From positions 930,001 through 994,000 of the forward strand of contig NZ_SPPK01000002.1 in assembly GCF_004569505.1 (NCBI RefSeq): 64,000 nt of DNA, given 5' to 3'. The notes beneath the pieces were generated by a model. It worked only from the letters and a program-made list of their open reading frames with translations, had not been told where the DNA came from and made no database searches. Made by a program: the position numbers and the translations under genes. The DNA is from Dysgonomonas mossii (GTDB lineage: Bacteria > Bacteroidota > Bacteroidia > Bacteroidales > Dysgonomonadaceae). This document shows, one piece after another, positions 1 to 8,615 of the stretch. Positions within the stretch are counted from its first letter, which is position 1. The number at the start of each line of letters is the position of its first letter.

Positions 1-28
1 TCTTTTGATTTACTTGCTTATTAAAGTA

Positions 29-160
29 AAATTCAGCGCCTGAGATTTTTCTTTCAATACTTTCACAAGCTCTAGAATGAAAAAGGAGGGACAAACATTG
101 AAGACAAATACAAATGTGAATAGTTTATTACATCTCCGTATATCATCAGGCACTGAATTT
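29..160. repeat. Spaced inverted repeat
   Basis: The arm at 29-43 (AAATTCAGCGCCTGA) is the reverse complement of 146-160 with one mismatch in 15 bases. The 102-base spacer has no coding potential. It could be the closing stem of a structured RNA or a pair of protein sites. Confidence 0.4.
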
Positions 161-492
161 AATCTTTATTTCTATTTAATGTCAGTATATTTTTTAGTAT
201 TACCAATAATTACTTAACACAATCCTTCCGGGTAGAATGTTCGTTTTCGTTTTTTATAATTCATACGTGCAAAATAATGATTCTGGGCGACAGGGCTATA
301 GATCTCATTCGTTTGCATAACTCCTCATTCCGGGCTTTTCGGATGAATACAACTGAAATTTCATGTTTTGCGTGAATATATGACAATATGATACAAAATG
401 CTATATTTCTTAATTCTGTTAAAATCAATATTTTTTATAGCAATGTAATTGATTATTGCTGTAGTTTAAAAAGTTGTATCCGTTTGTTGGTA

Positions 493-500
493 CAAATATA
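493..500 (-). promoter_or_regulatory. Leftward Bacteroidota -7 box
   Basis: The minus strand reads TATATTTG, matching the TAnnTTTG consensus of the Bacteroidota primary sigma factor. Transcription would start near 486 and run left across about 480 non-coding bases to the window edge. No clear -33 TTTG is seen. Confidence 0.35.
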
Positions 501-630
501 TTATTTATAATTCATATTGCAATTTTTTATTTTATTTTGCTCTGTTTTATCCCTTTTCTTGTTTATTAAAGTGTTGTTGGTTATTTGGTTATGTTGTTGT
601 TAATCTTTATTAACGATAAAATCAGAGATG

Positions 631-1959
631 TTAAACAGTTGGTAAACTCATTCCTGTGATTTTTCTGTACAAGTCGAGGGCGTATACGTCTGTCATACCT
701 GATACAAAGTCTAAAACGGCAAGAATTCTTTGATATAATGTTGGTGCGTCTTTTTCATATTGTTCCGGTATACGGCTAAGAATCAATTTTGAATATTTTG
801 CATTAGGCTCTTCCACAGCCGATATAAATGTGTCGAGAAGGAATCCAATAATCCGATGCCCGGCCAGTTCTATATCTACTACATCTTTTGTTTTATATAT
901 TTTTTTATAGCTAACATCTGTAGCTATTTGGTAAGCATTATTGGGTAATGGAGAAATACATTTTATTAATGGTTTTTCAAACCCACCATCCAGGATACTC
1001 TGTTCGTTTTCCAGAAATACATTAGAGCATTCATCTACAAGTAAACCGATAACGCTTGAGCGAAGATATGCAATTTGCTCATTAATATCGCTGACTACCT
1101 GGAGCGTTTTCTGCATTTTTCTCTGTTTTTCTTCCGGAAAGAAATTTAAGAAGAGCTCTATTGTTTGCTCAGTAGTTAATAGTCCTAACTTGTGAGCATC
1201 TTCTAAATCCATTATTTTATAACAAATATCATCGGCAGCCTCTACGAGATATACTAAGGGATGTCTGGCGTATTTTAACGGATCTTCTTGAATGCAGTGC
1301 ATGCCCAATTCGTTTGCTATTCTTCTGAAATCTTTTTCCTCCGCTTCGAAAAAACCGAATTTGCCGGCTCCATTTGCAGCGATGGAAGAGTAGGGGTACT
1401 TAACTATTGAAGCTAGCATAGAGTAGGTCATAACAAAACCGCCTCTTCGTCTGCCATTAAACTGATGTATAAGCAGACGTATTGAGTTCGCATTGCCTTC
1501 AAAGTTGATAAAATCTTCCCAACGTCCACCTTCTTTTATTATTTTTTCCTTTAGCCGCATACCTTTGTCTTCAGAGAAATAGCTCGTGATGGCTGTTTCA
1601 CCTGAATGGCCGAAAGGGGGATTACCCAGATCGTGAGCAAGGCAACCGGCAGCAATGATAGAGTTTATTTCTTCGAAATCGGCCGGCGAATTTGGATACT
1701 TTTTTCTTAGTTCTTTACCGACAATAACACCTAAAGAGCGTCCTACACATGAAACCTCGATGCTATGGGTGAGCCTGTTATGCACAAATATACTACCCGG
1801 AAGAGGAAAAACTTGTGTTTTGTTTTGCAAACGGCGGAAAGGTGCTGAAAAGATTAGCCTGTCATAATCTCTTTGAAAATCAGTTCTATCATGATGTTTA
1901 TCATCATGGTATTCTTCCATACCGAATCGTTTTGCGGAAAGCAGTTGTTGCCAGTTCAT
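631..1959 (-). CDS. dgt: Deoxyguanosinetriphosphate triphosphohydrolase-like protein
   Basis: This is an HD-superfamily dNTP triphosphohydrolase that splits dGTP, and often other dNTPs, into the nucleoside and tripolyphosphate, so it acts in cytoplasmic dNTP pool control. The 442-residue length suits the family. The metal-site motifs are visible: an RLTHS segment with His65, the HD pair at His109-Asp110 within AHDLGNPPFGHSGE, and a distal EAADDICY segment supplying the last Asp. The N-terminal 'APFRRLQNKTQVFP' region is typical of bacterial Dgt. The start is supported by a -7 box 21 bp upstream (1980-1987). The gene stands alone on the minus strand and is divergent from the cation transporter. 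The family assignment is firm; the exact substrate preference cannot be read from sequence. Confidence 0.93.
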   Translation of the reverse strand: MNWQQLLSAKRFGMEEYHDDKHHDRTDFQRDYDRLIFSAPFRRLQNKTQVFPLPGSIFVHNRLTHSIEVSCVGRSLGVIVGKELRKKYPNSPADFEEINSIIAAGCLAHDLGNPPFGHSGETAITSYFSEDKGMRLKEKIIKEGGRWEDFINFEGNANSIRLLIHQFNGRRRGGFVMTYSMLASIVKYPYSSIAANGAGKFGFFEAEEKDFRRIANELGMHCIQEDPLKYARHPLVYLVEAADDICYKIMDLEDAHKLGLLTTEQTIELFLNFFPEEKQRKMQKTLQVVSDINEQIAYLRSSVIGLLVDECSNVFLENEQSILDGGFEKPLIKCISPLPNNAYQIATDVSYKKIYKTKDVVDIELAGHRIIGFLLDTFISAVEEPNAKYSKLILSRIPEQYEKDAPTLYQRILAVLDFVSGMTDVYALDLYRKITGMSLPTV

Positions 1960-1979
1960 ACCTTAATTAGTTTGAGAAT

Positions 1980-1987
1980 CAAAGATA
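1980..1987 (-). promoter_or_regulatory. -7 box of dgt
   Basis: TATCTTTG on the minus strand matches TAnnTTTG and sits 21 bp before the dgt start. Confidence 0.55.
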
Positions 1988-2051
1988 AAGTTTTTTCAGT
2001 TATTTTTATGTACGAACATAAGTTATAATACTTCTTAAGTCTTAGGATTGT

Positions 2052-2085
2052 TTTGTTCTGGTTTTAGAAAAAAAAGGTATATTTG
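2052..2085 (+). promoter_or_regulatory. Promoter of the CDF transporter gene
   Basis: A -33 TTTG (2052-2055) and a -7 TATATTTG (2078-2085) are separated by 22 bp, close to the Bacteroidota consensus spacing. Confidence 0.6.
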
Positions 2086-2146
2086 AACTTAAATTCAAAC
2101 ATTTCAGAGGGCTCTCTTGATTAGGCTCTTTATCTTAGCTTTAATA

Positions 2147-3130
2147 ATGAAAACAAATCCGGATAAAATAAAACAAAGAGTACAAACTCTTGTTGTTGCT
2201 TGTGGTATTATTCTGATGATAGGTAAATTTACAGCCTACGTTTTGACTAATTCTGTTGGGATTCTTACCGATGCAATGGAAAGTATTGTAAATATAGTTG
2301 CCGGTTTTATCAGCCTGTATGCCATACATAAAGCAGCCAAACCCAAAGATCAGGATCATCCGTTCGGGCATGGTAAAATAGAATTAATATCAGCTTCGAT
2401 AGAAGGAATATTAATCATTCTGGCAGGAGGGTTGATTATCTATGAAGGTATTGCAAGATTGTTTACCCCTTCTGTAATAGAAAAGCTGGATATTGGTATT
2501 GTTGTTATTGCCGCTGCCGGTATTGTAAATTATATTCTTGGATATTATAGTATTCATCAGGGGAAGAAATATGATTCTATAGCACTTGTTGCAGGAGGAA
2601 AGCATCTCCAATCGGATACATATTCTACTATTGGGCTTGTTGCAGGTTTGTTGATACTTTATTTCACCGGTTTGGTATGGATTGATAGTGCGCTTGCAAT
2701 TATTTTTGGTGGAATAATTGTTTTTACAGGAATAGGTATTTTGCGAAAAACGATACAAAATCTGATTGATACGGCAGATATTGTTGCATTGGAGAAAATA
2801 ACCAAATCGATAAATGAAAATAGAAAGGATGATTGGATTGATATTCACAATCTGAAGGTGTTAAAATCAGGAAGCGACTTTTTTATAGATTGTGATCTCA
2901 CTCTGCCATGGTATTATAATATAGATCAGGGACACTCTTCTTGCGAAGAATTAAGATTAAGTCTTATCAAGTTATTCCCTCAGCATACATTGATATCTAT
3001 ACACTCCGATTCGTGCCTCGAGAAATATTGCTCGGTTTGTCGGGTTAAGGACTGCTCATATAGAAAAGAACCATTGAAAGAAAGAATACCTTTTACCAAA
3101 GAGACGCTAACTACTGCCGAGGAAAGTTAA
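2147..3130 (+). CDS. Cation diffusion facilitator family transporter
   Basis: This is an inner-membrane divalent-cation/proton antiporter of the CDF family (327 residues from the start used here). Six hydrophobic segments are followed by a cytoplasmic C-terminal domain of the ZT_dimer type. The TM2 motif reads TDAMESIVN, so the usual (H/D)xxxD half-site is ExxxN, while TM5 keeps an HxxxD (HLQSD). The C-terminus ends in a cysteine cluster (CLEKYCSVCRVKDC) that could bind metal. An upstream in-frame ATG at 2117 would add ten residues (MIRLFILALI). I prefer 2147 because the protein then begins with a polar MKTNPDKIK stretch as is usual. The transported metal (Zn, Fe or Mn) cannot be decided. Confidence 0.88.
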   Translation: MKTNPDKIKQRVQTLVVACGIILMIGKFTAYVLTNSVGILTDAMESIVNIVAGFISLYAIHKAAKPKDQDHPFGHGKIELISASIEGILIILAGGLIIYEGIARLFTPSVIEKLDIGIVVIAAAGIVNYILGYYSIHQGKKYDSIALVAGGKHLQSDTYSTIGLVAGLLILYFTGLVWIDSALAIIFGGIIVFTGIGILRKTIQNLIDTADIVALEKITKSINENRKDDWIDIHNLKVLKSGSDFFIDCDLTLPWYYNIDQGHSSCEELRLSLIKLFPQHTLISIHSDSCLEKYCSVCRVKDCSYRKEPLKERIPFTKETLTTAEES

Positions 3131-3244
3131 GGGATCATAAATTTATTTTTATTTGTCGCTTTTTAGTTGTTGATTATTAGTTCATTGTGTGTTTGGTGTT
3201 CTACTCTTTTTATTTACTCCTTAGCTGATAGTTACTAAAAAAAC

Positions 3245-3252
3245 TAACTTTG
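3245..3252 (+). promoter_or_regulatory. -7 box of MFS transporter gene
   Basis: TAACTTTG matches TAnnTTTG, 29 bp before the start codon. Confidence 0.55.
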
Positions 3253-3281
3253 CATTCGTTTTACAGAGTAACTCTTCGCCG

Positions 3282-4697
3282 ATGAAAATCGATAAGACCT
3301 ATACCGTATCATTAGTTGTTGCCATTGCTTTTTTTATGCAAGGGCTTGATACCACTGCCGTAAATACTGCCATTCCCGCTATGGCTCGGTCTTTCAATAC
3401 AGATGTTGTACATCTCAGTGCGGGTATTACTTCCTATCTGATTGCATTAGCTATCTTTATTCCTGTAAGTGGTTGGATTGCCGATAGGTATGGCACACGT
3501 AGAGTTTTTTGTACATCCATCGTTTTATTTATCACAGCTTCAGCTTTATGTGGTATGTCTCAGACATTGACACAGTTTGTTATATTCAGAATATTTCAAG
3601 GTATGGCAGGTGCAATGATGACTCCTGTGGGAAGGCTTGCTGTATTAAAGTCGGTAACGAAAGACAAATTGGTGACGGCAATGGCATACATTGTATGGCC
3701 TGCGCTTGTTGCACCTATTTTAGGGCCGGTAGTAGGAGGGTATCTTACGACTTATTGGACCTGGCATTGGATTTTTTACCTCAATATCCCTATTAGCATA
3801 ATATGTGTGATTCTTGGCTGGCGTTTTATTCCTGAAGAAGAGAAGAGCAACTCTCCTAAAAAGCGGTTCGATTTAGTAGGATTTGTGCTCAGTGGTTCAG
3901 CCTTAGTCGGGTTTATGTATGGAGTGGAACTACTTAGCCGTAGGGAGGTGCCGTACTATGTATCTGTACTACTTATACTGGTTAGTATCTGTTTGCTCCT
4001 GTTTAATGTTCGCTATTCGAAACATATATCAAATCCTCTGATAGACTATTCTGTTGTACGAATCCCTACCTATAAGGTAACTATATTTACAGGTTCTATT
4101 TCTCGTATGGTGATAGGGGTGGCACCATATCTTATACCATTGATGTTTCAGGAAGGATTTGGGCTAAATCCATTTGAATCAGGATCATTGTTTCTTGCTA
4201 CTATGGCAGGCAATTTGGCAATGAAACCCGCGACTATATGGGTGATGCGTCATTATAATTTCCGAACAGTGCTAGTTGTGAATGGTTTTCTAGTCGCTTT
4301 ATTTTCTTTTTTCACAGCATTGCTTTTACCAACTACTCCTGTCGTATTGATTGTTGTTGTAATGTTTCTGTCGGGTATGTTTCGTTCCATGCAGTTTAGT
4401 GCTATTACAACTTTGGCCTTTGCCGAAATACCACAGCAGCAGATGACTGCGGCTAACACATTATACAGTACCGTGCAACAAATGTCTACAGGAATGGGGA
4501 TTGCAATGGGTGCAGTATTCCTGAGATTCTCTAATATGATAAACGGATATTCTGAACATTATACTGTTGCAGATTTTCGTTTGGCTTTCATCTTTGTAGC
4601 AATACTCGGTGTTGTTTCTCTATACGGTTTCACTAAGTTAACTCCCGATGCCGGAGATGCTGTTCGTGTGAAAAAAAGAGACCGGAACGTAGGATAA
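3282..4697 (+). CDS. MFS drug:H+ antiporter, DHA2 (EmrB/QacA-like)
   Basis: This 471-residue polytopic inner-membrane protein belongs to the major facilitator superfamily, drug:H+ antiporter-2 branch. The motif D1-like start 'GLDTTAVNTAIPAMARSF', motif A 'GWIADRYGTRRV' between TM2 and TM3, and the antiporter motif C 'GPVVGGYLTTYWTWHWIFYLNIP' are all visible. It probably exports an organic compound or drug using the proton gradient. No adaptor (EmrA) or regulator gene is adjacent, so it is likely a single-component pump. It has its own promoter at 3245-3252. The substrate is unknown. Confidence 0.88.
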   Translation: MKIDKTYTVSLVVAIAFFMQGLDTTAVNTAIPAMARSFNTDVVHLSAGITSYLIALAIFIPVSGWIADRYGTRRVFCTSIVLFITASALCGMSQTLTQFVIFRIFQGMAGAMMTPVGRLAVLKSVTKDKLVTAMAYIVWPALVAPILGPVVGGYLTTYWTWHWIFYLNIPISIICVILGWRFIPEEEKSNSPKKRFDLVGFVLSGSALVGFMYGVELLSRREVPYYVSVLLILVSICLLLFNVRYSKHISNPLIDYSVVRIPTYKVTIFTGSISRMVIGVAPYLIPLMFQEGFGLNPFESGSLFLATMAGNLAMKPATIWVMRHYNFRTVLVVNGFLVALFSFFTALLLPTTPVVLIVVVMFLSGMFRSMQFSAITTLAFAEIPQQQMTAANTLYSTVQQMSTGMGIAMGAVFLRFSNMINGYSEHYTVADFRLAFIFVAILGVVSLYGFTKLTPDAGDAVRVKKRDRNVG

Positions 4698-4767
4698 AAA
4701 TATTCTCATGCAGCTTTTACCCTTCTCTATTCATCTATAATAATATAGATACTAATCTGCTATAACT

Positions 4768-5229
4768 ATGAAAAACTTTATTTTGTTTTTATTCTTATCT
4801 TTTCTATTCGTATCGTGTTCTGATAATAAAGCTGATGATAATATTGTTTACTGTACAGACGAGATGCGTATGATTGGTGTCGGAGTTAAGCATAAAGATG
4901 GGAGCCCTTATGTGCTGGATAGTGTAAAGTCTTTTATCGCAACAAAGGAAGGATTGAAGAACGTCAGTGTCTTCAAGGATTTTAATGATACATTTTTTCA
5001 GTATTGTCAGAAGCAGGGAACCTATCTTTTTGTAGGCGACGGATTCGATAGGCATTTTCCTGACTTTGTGAAGCCAACGAAGTGGAATGAAACCAAATTT
5101 ATTGGGGAGGTTGACTTTGTCGGATATAAAAAAGATAAGGAGCTGTTTAAAAAGACTATTAAAGTTTATACAGATGCTTGTCATGTATTCTGTGATGAAA
5201 AAGATTTGGCGATAATTTATTTAGAATAA
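4768..5229 (+). CDS. Small lipoprotein of unknown function
   Basis: I do not recognise this 153-residue protein. It starts with a lipoprotein signal peptide with lipobox FVSC at Cys17, followed by SDNKADDN. That acidic run just after the Cys resembles the surface-export signal of Bacteroidota lipoproteins, so a cell-surface or outer-membrane location is likely. The rest is a soluble domain with a few cysteines and many aromatic and lysine residues, without a motif I can name. It lies 70 bp after the MFS gene in the same direction and could be cotranscribed, but I see no functional link. Confidence 0.75.
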   Translation: MKNFILFLFLSFLFVSCSDNKADDNIVYCTDEMRMIGVGVKHKDGSPYVLDSVKSFIATKEGLKNVSVFKDFNDTFFQYCQKQGTYLFVGDGFDRHFPDFVKPTKWNETKFIGEVDFVGYKKDKELFKKTIKVYTDACHVFCDEKDLAIIYLE

Positions 5230-5303
5230 ATATTGTGAATGTAACTGATGGCACAAAAGCATAAGTAGTGATACTTGTGCTTTTCTTTATGCTCTAAATA
5301 TTT

Positions 5304-5311
5304 TATCTTTG
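5304..5311 (+). promoter_or_regulatory. -7 box of FAD dehydrogenase gene
   Basis: TATCTTTG matches TAnnTTTG. It lies 21 bp before ATG 5332 and inside the longer frame that opens at 5275, which argues that translation begins at 5332. Confidence 0.5.
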
Positions 5312-5331
5312 TCCTTCAATTACATTTAATC

Positions 5332-6900
5332 ATGCAAAAAGATATAGACTTACGCATTACGCCAGAGCAGGCGTCAGATATCGAGAAAGTCAGACGCATC
5401 TATTCATCCCAGACAAGTATTCCATTAAGAGATATAAATTCGGTTCGTATTCTTCGTCGATCCATTGATGCCCGCCAACGAAATATTTTCGTGAACCTCA
5501 AAGTAAGAGGCTACATTAATGAAGACCAAAATGATCCGGATTTCCAAACTACTTATTACCCCAATGTAAAACATTGCCCGCAGGCAATTGTCGTAGGAGC
5601 AGGGCCGGCAGGTCTGTTTGCGGCATTACGCCTTATAGAGCTGGGCATTCGCCCCATAGTAGTAGAGCGAGGTAAAAATGTTCGTGATCGTAAACGTGAT
5701 ACAGCACTGATGAATCGTGAGCATGTCGTGAATCCAGAGTCCAACTATTGTTTTGGTGAGGGGGGAGCAGGGGCATATTCGGATGGAAAACTTTATACCC
5801 GAAGTAAGAAGCGTGGTAATGTAGAAAAAATTCTGAATGTTTTTTGCCAGCATGGTGCAGATGCATCTGTGCTTGTTGATGCACATCCGCATATTGGTAC
5901 AGATAAACTACCGGGCATAATAGAAAAAATGCGTGTGCAAATCATATTGTCAGGCGGAGAGGTCCATTTCCAAACACGCATGGATAAGCTGATTATAGAA
6001 GACGGTAGTGTAAAAGGAATAGAAACTAATATAGGAAAAGTTTTTCATGGTCAGGTTATTTTAGCAACAGGACATTCAGCCCGAGATGTTTATTATATGC
6101 TGTACGACCAGAAAATAAAAATAGAAGCCAAGGGGTTGGCTGTTGGATTTAGAGTAGAACATCCCTCTCATCTGATCGATCAAATACAATATCATTGTGA
6201 AGAAGGACGAGGAGAATATTTGCCTGCTGCAGAATATAGCTTTGTAGTTCAGGCAGGAGGGCGAGGTGTATACTCATTTTGTATGTGTCCGGGAGGAACA
6301 ATCGTACCATCGGCAAGTGGACCCAAACAGGTTGTAGTGAATGGTATGTCTCCATCTAACCGTGGCTCTCGTTGGTCTAACTCAGGTGTAGTGGTTGAGA
6401 TCCATCCTGAAGATTTTCCTGAGTATGAAAAATATAATGAATTGGCTTTGCTCAAGTTTGTAGAAGATCTGGAAGAATCGGCATGGGTACACGGAGGAAA
6501 GACTCAGGTGGCTCCGGCACAACGATTGTATGATTTTGTAAACGGAAAGAAGAGCTCTACTTTGCCCGAAACATCATATGCTCCCGGAGTTGTGTCTTCT
6601 TCGATGCACGAATGGATGCCGAGATTTGTTGCATCGCGCTTGCAAGAAGCCTTCAAAAAGGTGGGGCAGAGCTATAAAGGATATTTGACAAATGATGCAA
6701 TACTTCTGGCGGTAGAAAGCCGTACATCTTCTCCGGTACGTATTATCCGAGATCGTGAAACGATGCAGCATATAGAAATAGATGGGCTTTACCCATGTGG
6801 GGAAGGAGCTGGGTATGCCGGAGGCATTGTCTCTGCTGCAATGGATGGTGAACGATGTGCTGAAGCATTGGCAGAGAAGATGAAAAGCCTAAATTTATGA
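5332..6900 (+). CDS. FAD-dependent dehydrogenase (NAD(P)/FAD oxidoreductase family)
   Basis: This is a 522-residue cytoplasmic flavoprotein of the family usually annotated 'NAD(P)/FAD-dependent oxidoreductase' or 'FAD-dependent protein' in Bacteroidota. Residues 1-80 form a small N-terminal domain. A dinucleotide-binding GAGPAG motif follows at 89-94 with VVERG at the end of the second strand. A C-terminal FAD-closing segment reads 'GLYPCGEGAGYAGGIVSAAMDG'. The reaction is not known for this family. The longer frame (GTG/ATG region from 5275) would add 19 mostly hydrophobic residues overlapping the promoter box, so I set the start at ATG 5332. It converges with the next gene, leaving 5 bp between stops. 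Confidence 0.87.
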   Translation: MQKDIDLRITPEQASDIEKVRRIYSSQTSIPLRDINSVRILRRSIDARQRNIFVNLKVRGYINEDQNDPDFQTTYYPNVKHCPQAIVVGAGPAGLFAALRLIELGIRPIVVERGKNVRDRKRDTALMNREHVVNPESNYCFGEGGAGAYSDGKLYTRSKKRGNVEKILNVFCQHGADASVLVDAHPHIGTDKLPGIIEKMRVQIILSGGEVHFQTRMDKLIIEDGSVKGIETNIGKVFHGQVILATGHSARDVYYMLYDQKIKIEAKGLAVGFRVEHPSHLIDQIQYHCEEGRGEYLPAAEYSFVVQAGGRGVYSFCMCPGGTIVPSASGPKQVVVNGMSPSNRGSRWSNSGVVVEIHPEDFPEYEKYNELALLKFVEDLEESAWVHGGKTQVAPAQRLYDFVNGKKSSTLPETSYAPGVVSSSMHEWMPRFVASRLQEAFKKVGQSYKGYLTNDAILLAVESRTSSPVRIIRDRETMQHIEIDGLYPCGEGAGYAGGIVSAAMDGERCAEALAEKMKSLNL

Positions 6901-6905
6901 TAAGT

Positions 6906-8615
6906 TTATTCAGTATGATATTCAAACATAGATGTTTCGGTAATAAAAGGATCATATGTCGTAAATAAATAAGGTCTACCATTTATAGTAAAAGTTGCCT
7001 CACGGTCATATGCTCTGCTGTCAGGATAATATGATGCTAAAACCCAATAATTATAAGATGAATCATACTTGTAGATGTTTCTTCCTAGTTGGATATAGCC
7101 ATTGCCTTTGTATGTAAAAGCATTCATGCAAGAATAGTATAGTCCAAAAGTATAAGGGTATGAAGCCATTTCGCTCCAAGTGTCAGATTGTATATTGTAC
7201 TTCCATGTTTTACCATAAGTCGTCAGATATGCAGTGTTATCGGTAACAAATGTAGCTAAAAGGAATATATCTATATCAGAAGGAAAATTGTTTAATTTAG
7301 AATATTTTTCATTATCAAAGTCACATAACCATAATTCTTTTCTGTCTGTTATTATATATGTTTTATTATTTAGTTTAAAGGATTTTGCAGATTGGAACAC
7401 AAAAGGGAGTTTGTTTTTTTTATTCCATGTCTTGTCGGATATTTTAAAATACCATAAGTCATCGTTTAATTCTAATAAATTTAAACCTCCAACTTTATAA
7501 AACTTGTCACCAGAAGGAATTAATAAGCTATTATAATAAAAATCTGGTTTATTGGATATAGGTTTTATTGTTGTCCATTTGTCAGCAACAGGATTGTATT
7601 CATGAAACTCCATTGATTCCACTTCCATTACATAACCTTTATTGTTATACGAAAATCCATCATATTTATAGTCCGATCCAAAATATTCCGAAGTATGACT
7701 TTTCCACGATGATTTAGTCAGTAATGTATTTTTATATTCGACAATTTTTTCTCCATTTTGTAATTTTATTGGTGATGATACTTCTGATAGTACATTGTCA
7801 GCAGGAGGAATCGCTACTGTAAAAGTCGTTTGCGCGTTAGCTCCAATATTTTTTTGCAATATTAGACCTAAATAACTACCAAAATATATCATCGTCTGAT
7901 CTCCATTCTCTGTGAGGTTTTTTCCAGAAACTACAATATAACTACCAGCATGTCCTGTGAGTGGAGTAATCGACTCAATTTCGGGGCCAATAACCGTGAA
8001 TGTAGTATTCGTTTCATTTTCTCCGGCAACAATCCGGATTACTGCATCACCAACAAAAGAAGAGGGAGGTATTGTAAAAGATATATAATTCTCTCCGGAT
8101 TCAGTGATGTTTACTTCTCTGTCATTAATATATATATGACGTTTATCTTTCTCTGATCCAAAATATTTACCGGATATTTTGACCTCTGTTCCATCAAAAC
8201 CTCTATTGGGATTAATATTTTCTACAACAGGAGGTTCACTCCCTAAGGCTGTAAAGGTAACAGCTTTTCCTAATATTAAATATTTTTCTGTTTTTATGTA
8301 GGCCTTGTAAGTGTAGGTTGTATTCTTTTTTAAATCAGTGTTTATTATTTTTTCGAAGTCGTCTATTTCATTTGTTTCATAAATACTATATTTTATTTCT
8401 TTACTGTCATTTATAAATATAAATCCGTAGTCAATAATTTTGTCTCTTCCTTTTTGCGTTAATTTTCCTACAAGGGTAACATTTGTAGAGGTAACTACAG
8501 CGTCTTTGGTTTCAACGAATGGATAGTCTTTTTCAGGTAGTTCTGCGTCGTCCACACAACTTGTGTTAAAAACAACTGATATGATTAGTAAAAGTATAAT
8601 TAATATATATTTCAT
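6906..8615 (-). CDS. Surface lipoprotein with TIG and kelch-like repeats
   Basis: This 569-residue lipoprotein has a signal peptide with lipobox NTSC (Cys20) followed by the acidic VDDAELPEKD, which suggests surface export. A fibronectin-like domain spans about residues 35-125. Two IPT/TIG domains follow (about 130-210 with 'INPNRGFDGTEVKISGKYFG', and 211-300 with 'ITPLTGHAGSYIVVSGKNL'). The C-terminal half (about 310-569) has kelch-type repeats with recurring 'W...', 'Y.F...' and 'LND..Y' strands, likely a beta-propeller. Similar TIG-propeller lipoproteins bind ligands or glycans at the Bacteroidota surface. It overlaps the upstream barrel gene by 4 bp (ATGA), so the two are translationally coupled. 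No enzyme motif is seen. Confidence 0.8.
   Translation of the reverse strand: MKYILIILLLIISVVFNTSCVDDAELPEKDYPFVETKDAVVTSTNVTLVGKLTQKGRDKIIDYGFIFINDSKEIKYSIYETNEIDDFEKIINTDLKKNTTYTYKAYIKTEKYLILGKAVTFTALGSEPPVVENINPNRGFDGTEVKISGKYFGSEKDKRHIYINDREVNITESGENYISFTIPPSSFVGDAVIRIVAGENETNTTFTVIGPEIESITPLTGHAGSYIVVSGKNLTENGDQTMIYFGSYLGLILQKNIGANAQTTFTVAIPPADNVLSEVSSPIKLQNGEKIVEYKNTLLTKSSWKSHTSEYFGSDYKYDGFSYNNKGYVMEVESMEFHEYNPVADKWTTIKPISNKPDFYYNSLLIPSGDKFYKVGGLNLLELNDDLWYFKISDKTWNKKNKLPFVFQSAKSFKLNNKTYIITDRKELWLCDFDNEKYSKLNNFPSDIDIFLLATFVTDNTAYLTTYGKTWKYNIQSDTWSEMASYPYTFGLYYSCMNAFTYKGNGYIQLGRNIYKYDSSYNYWVLASYYPDSRAYDREATFTINGRPYLFTTYDPFITETSMFEYHTE

Larger units (their letters stand above)
1..630. other. 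Non-coding left edge
   Basis: No open reading frame of gene length is present on either strand. The stretch is AT-rich. It holds a widely spaced inverted repeat (29-43 with 146-160) and a good leftward -7 box at 493-500, so it may be a long 5' leader of a gene beyond the left edge or may encode a non-coding RNA. I recognise no tRNA or known RNA family in it. Confidence 0.5.
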
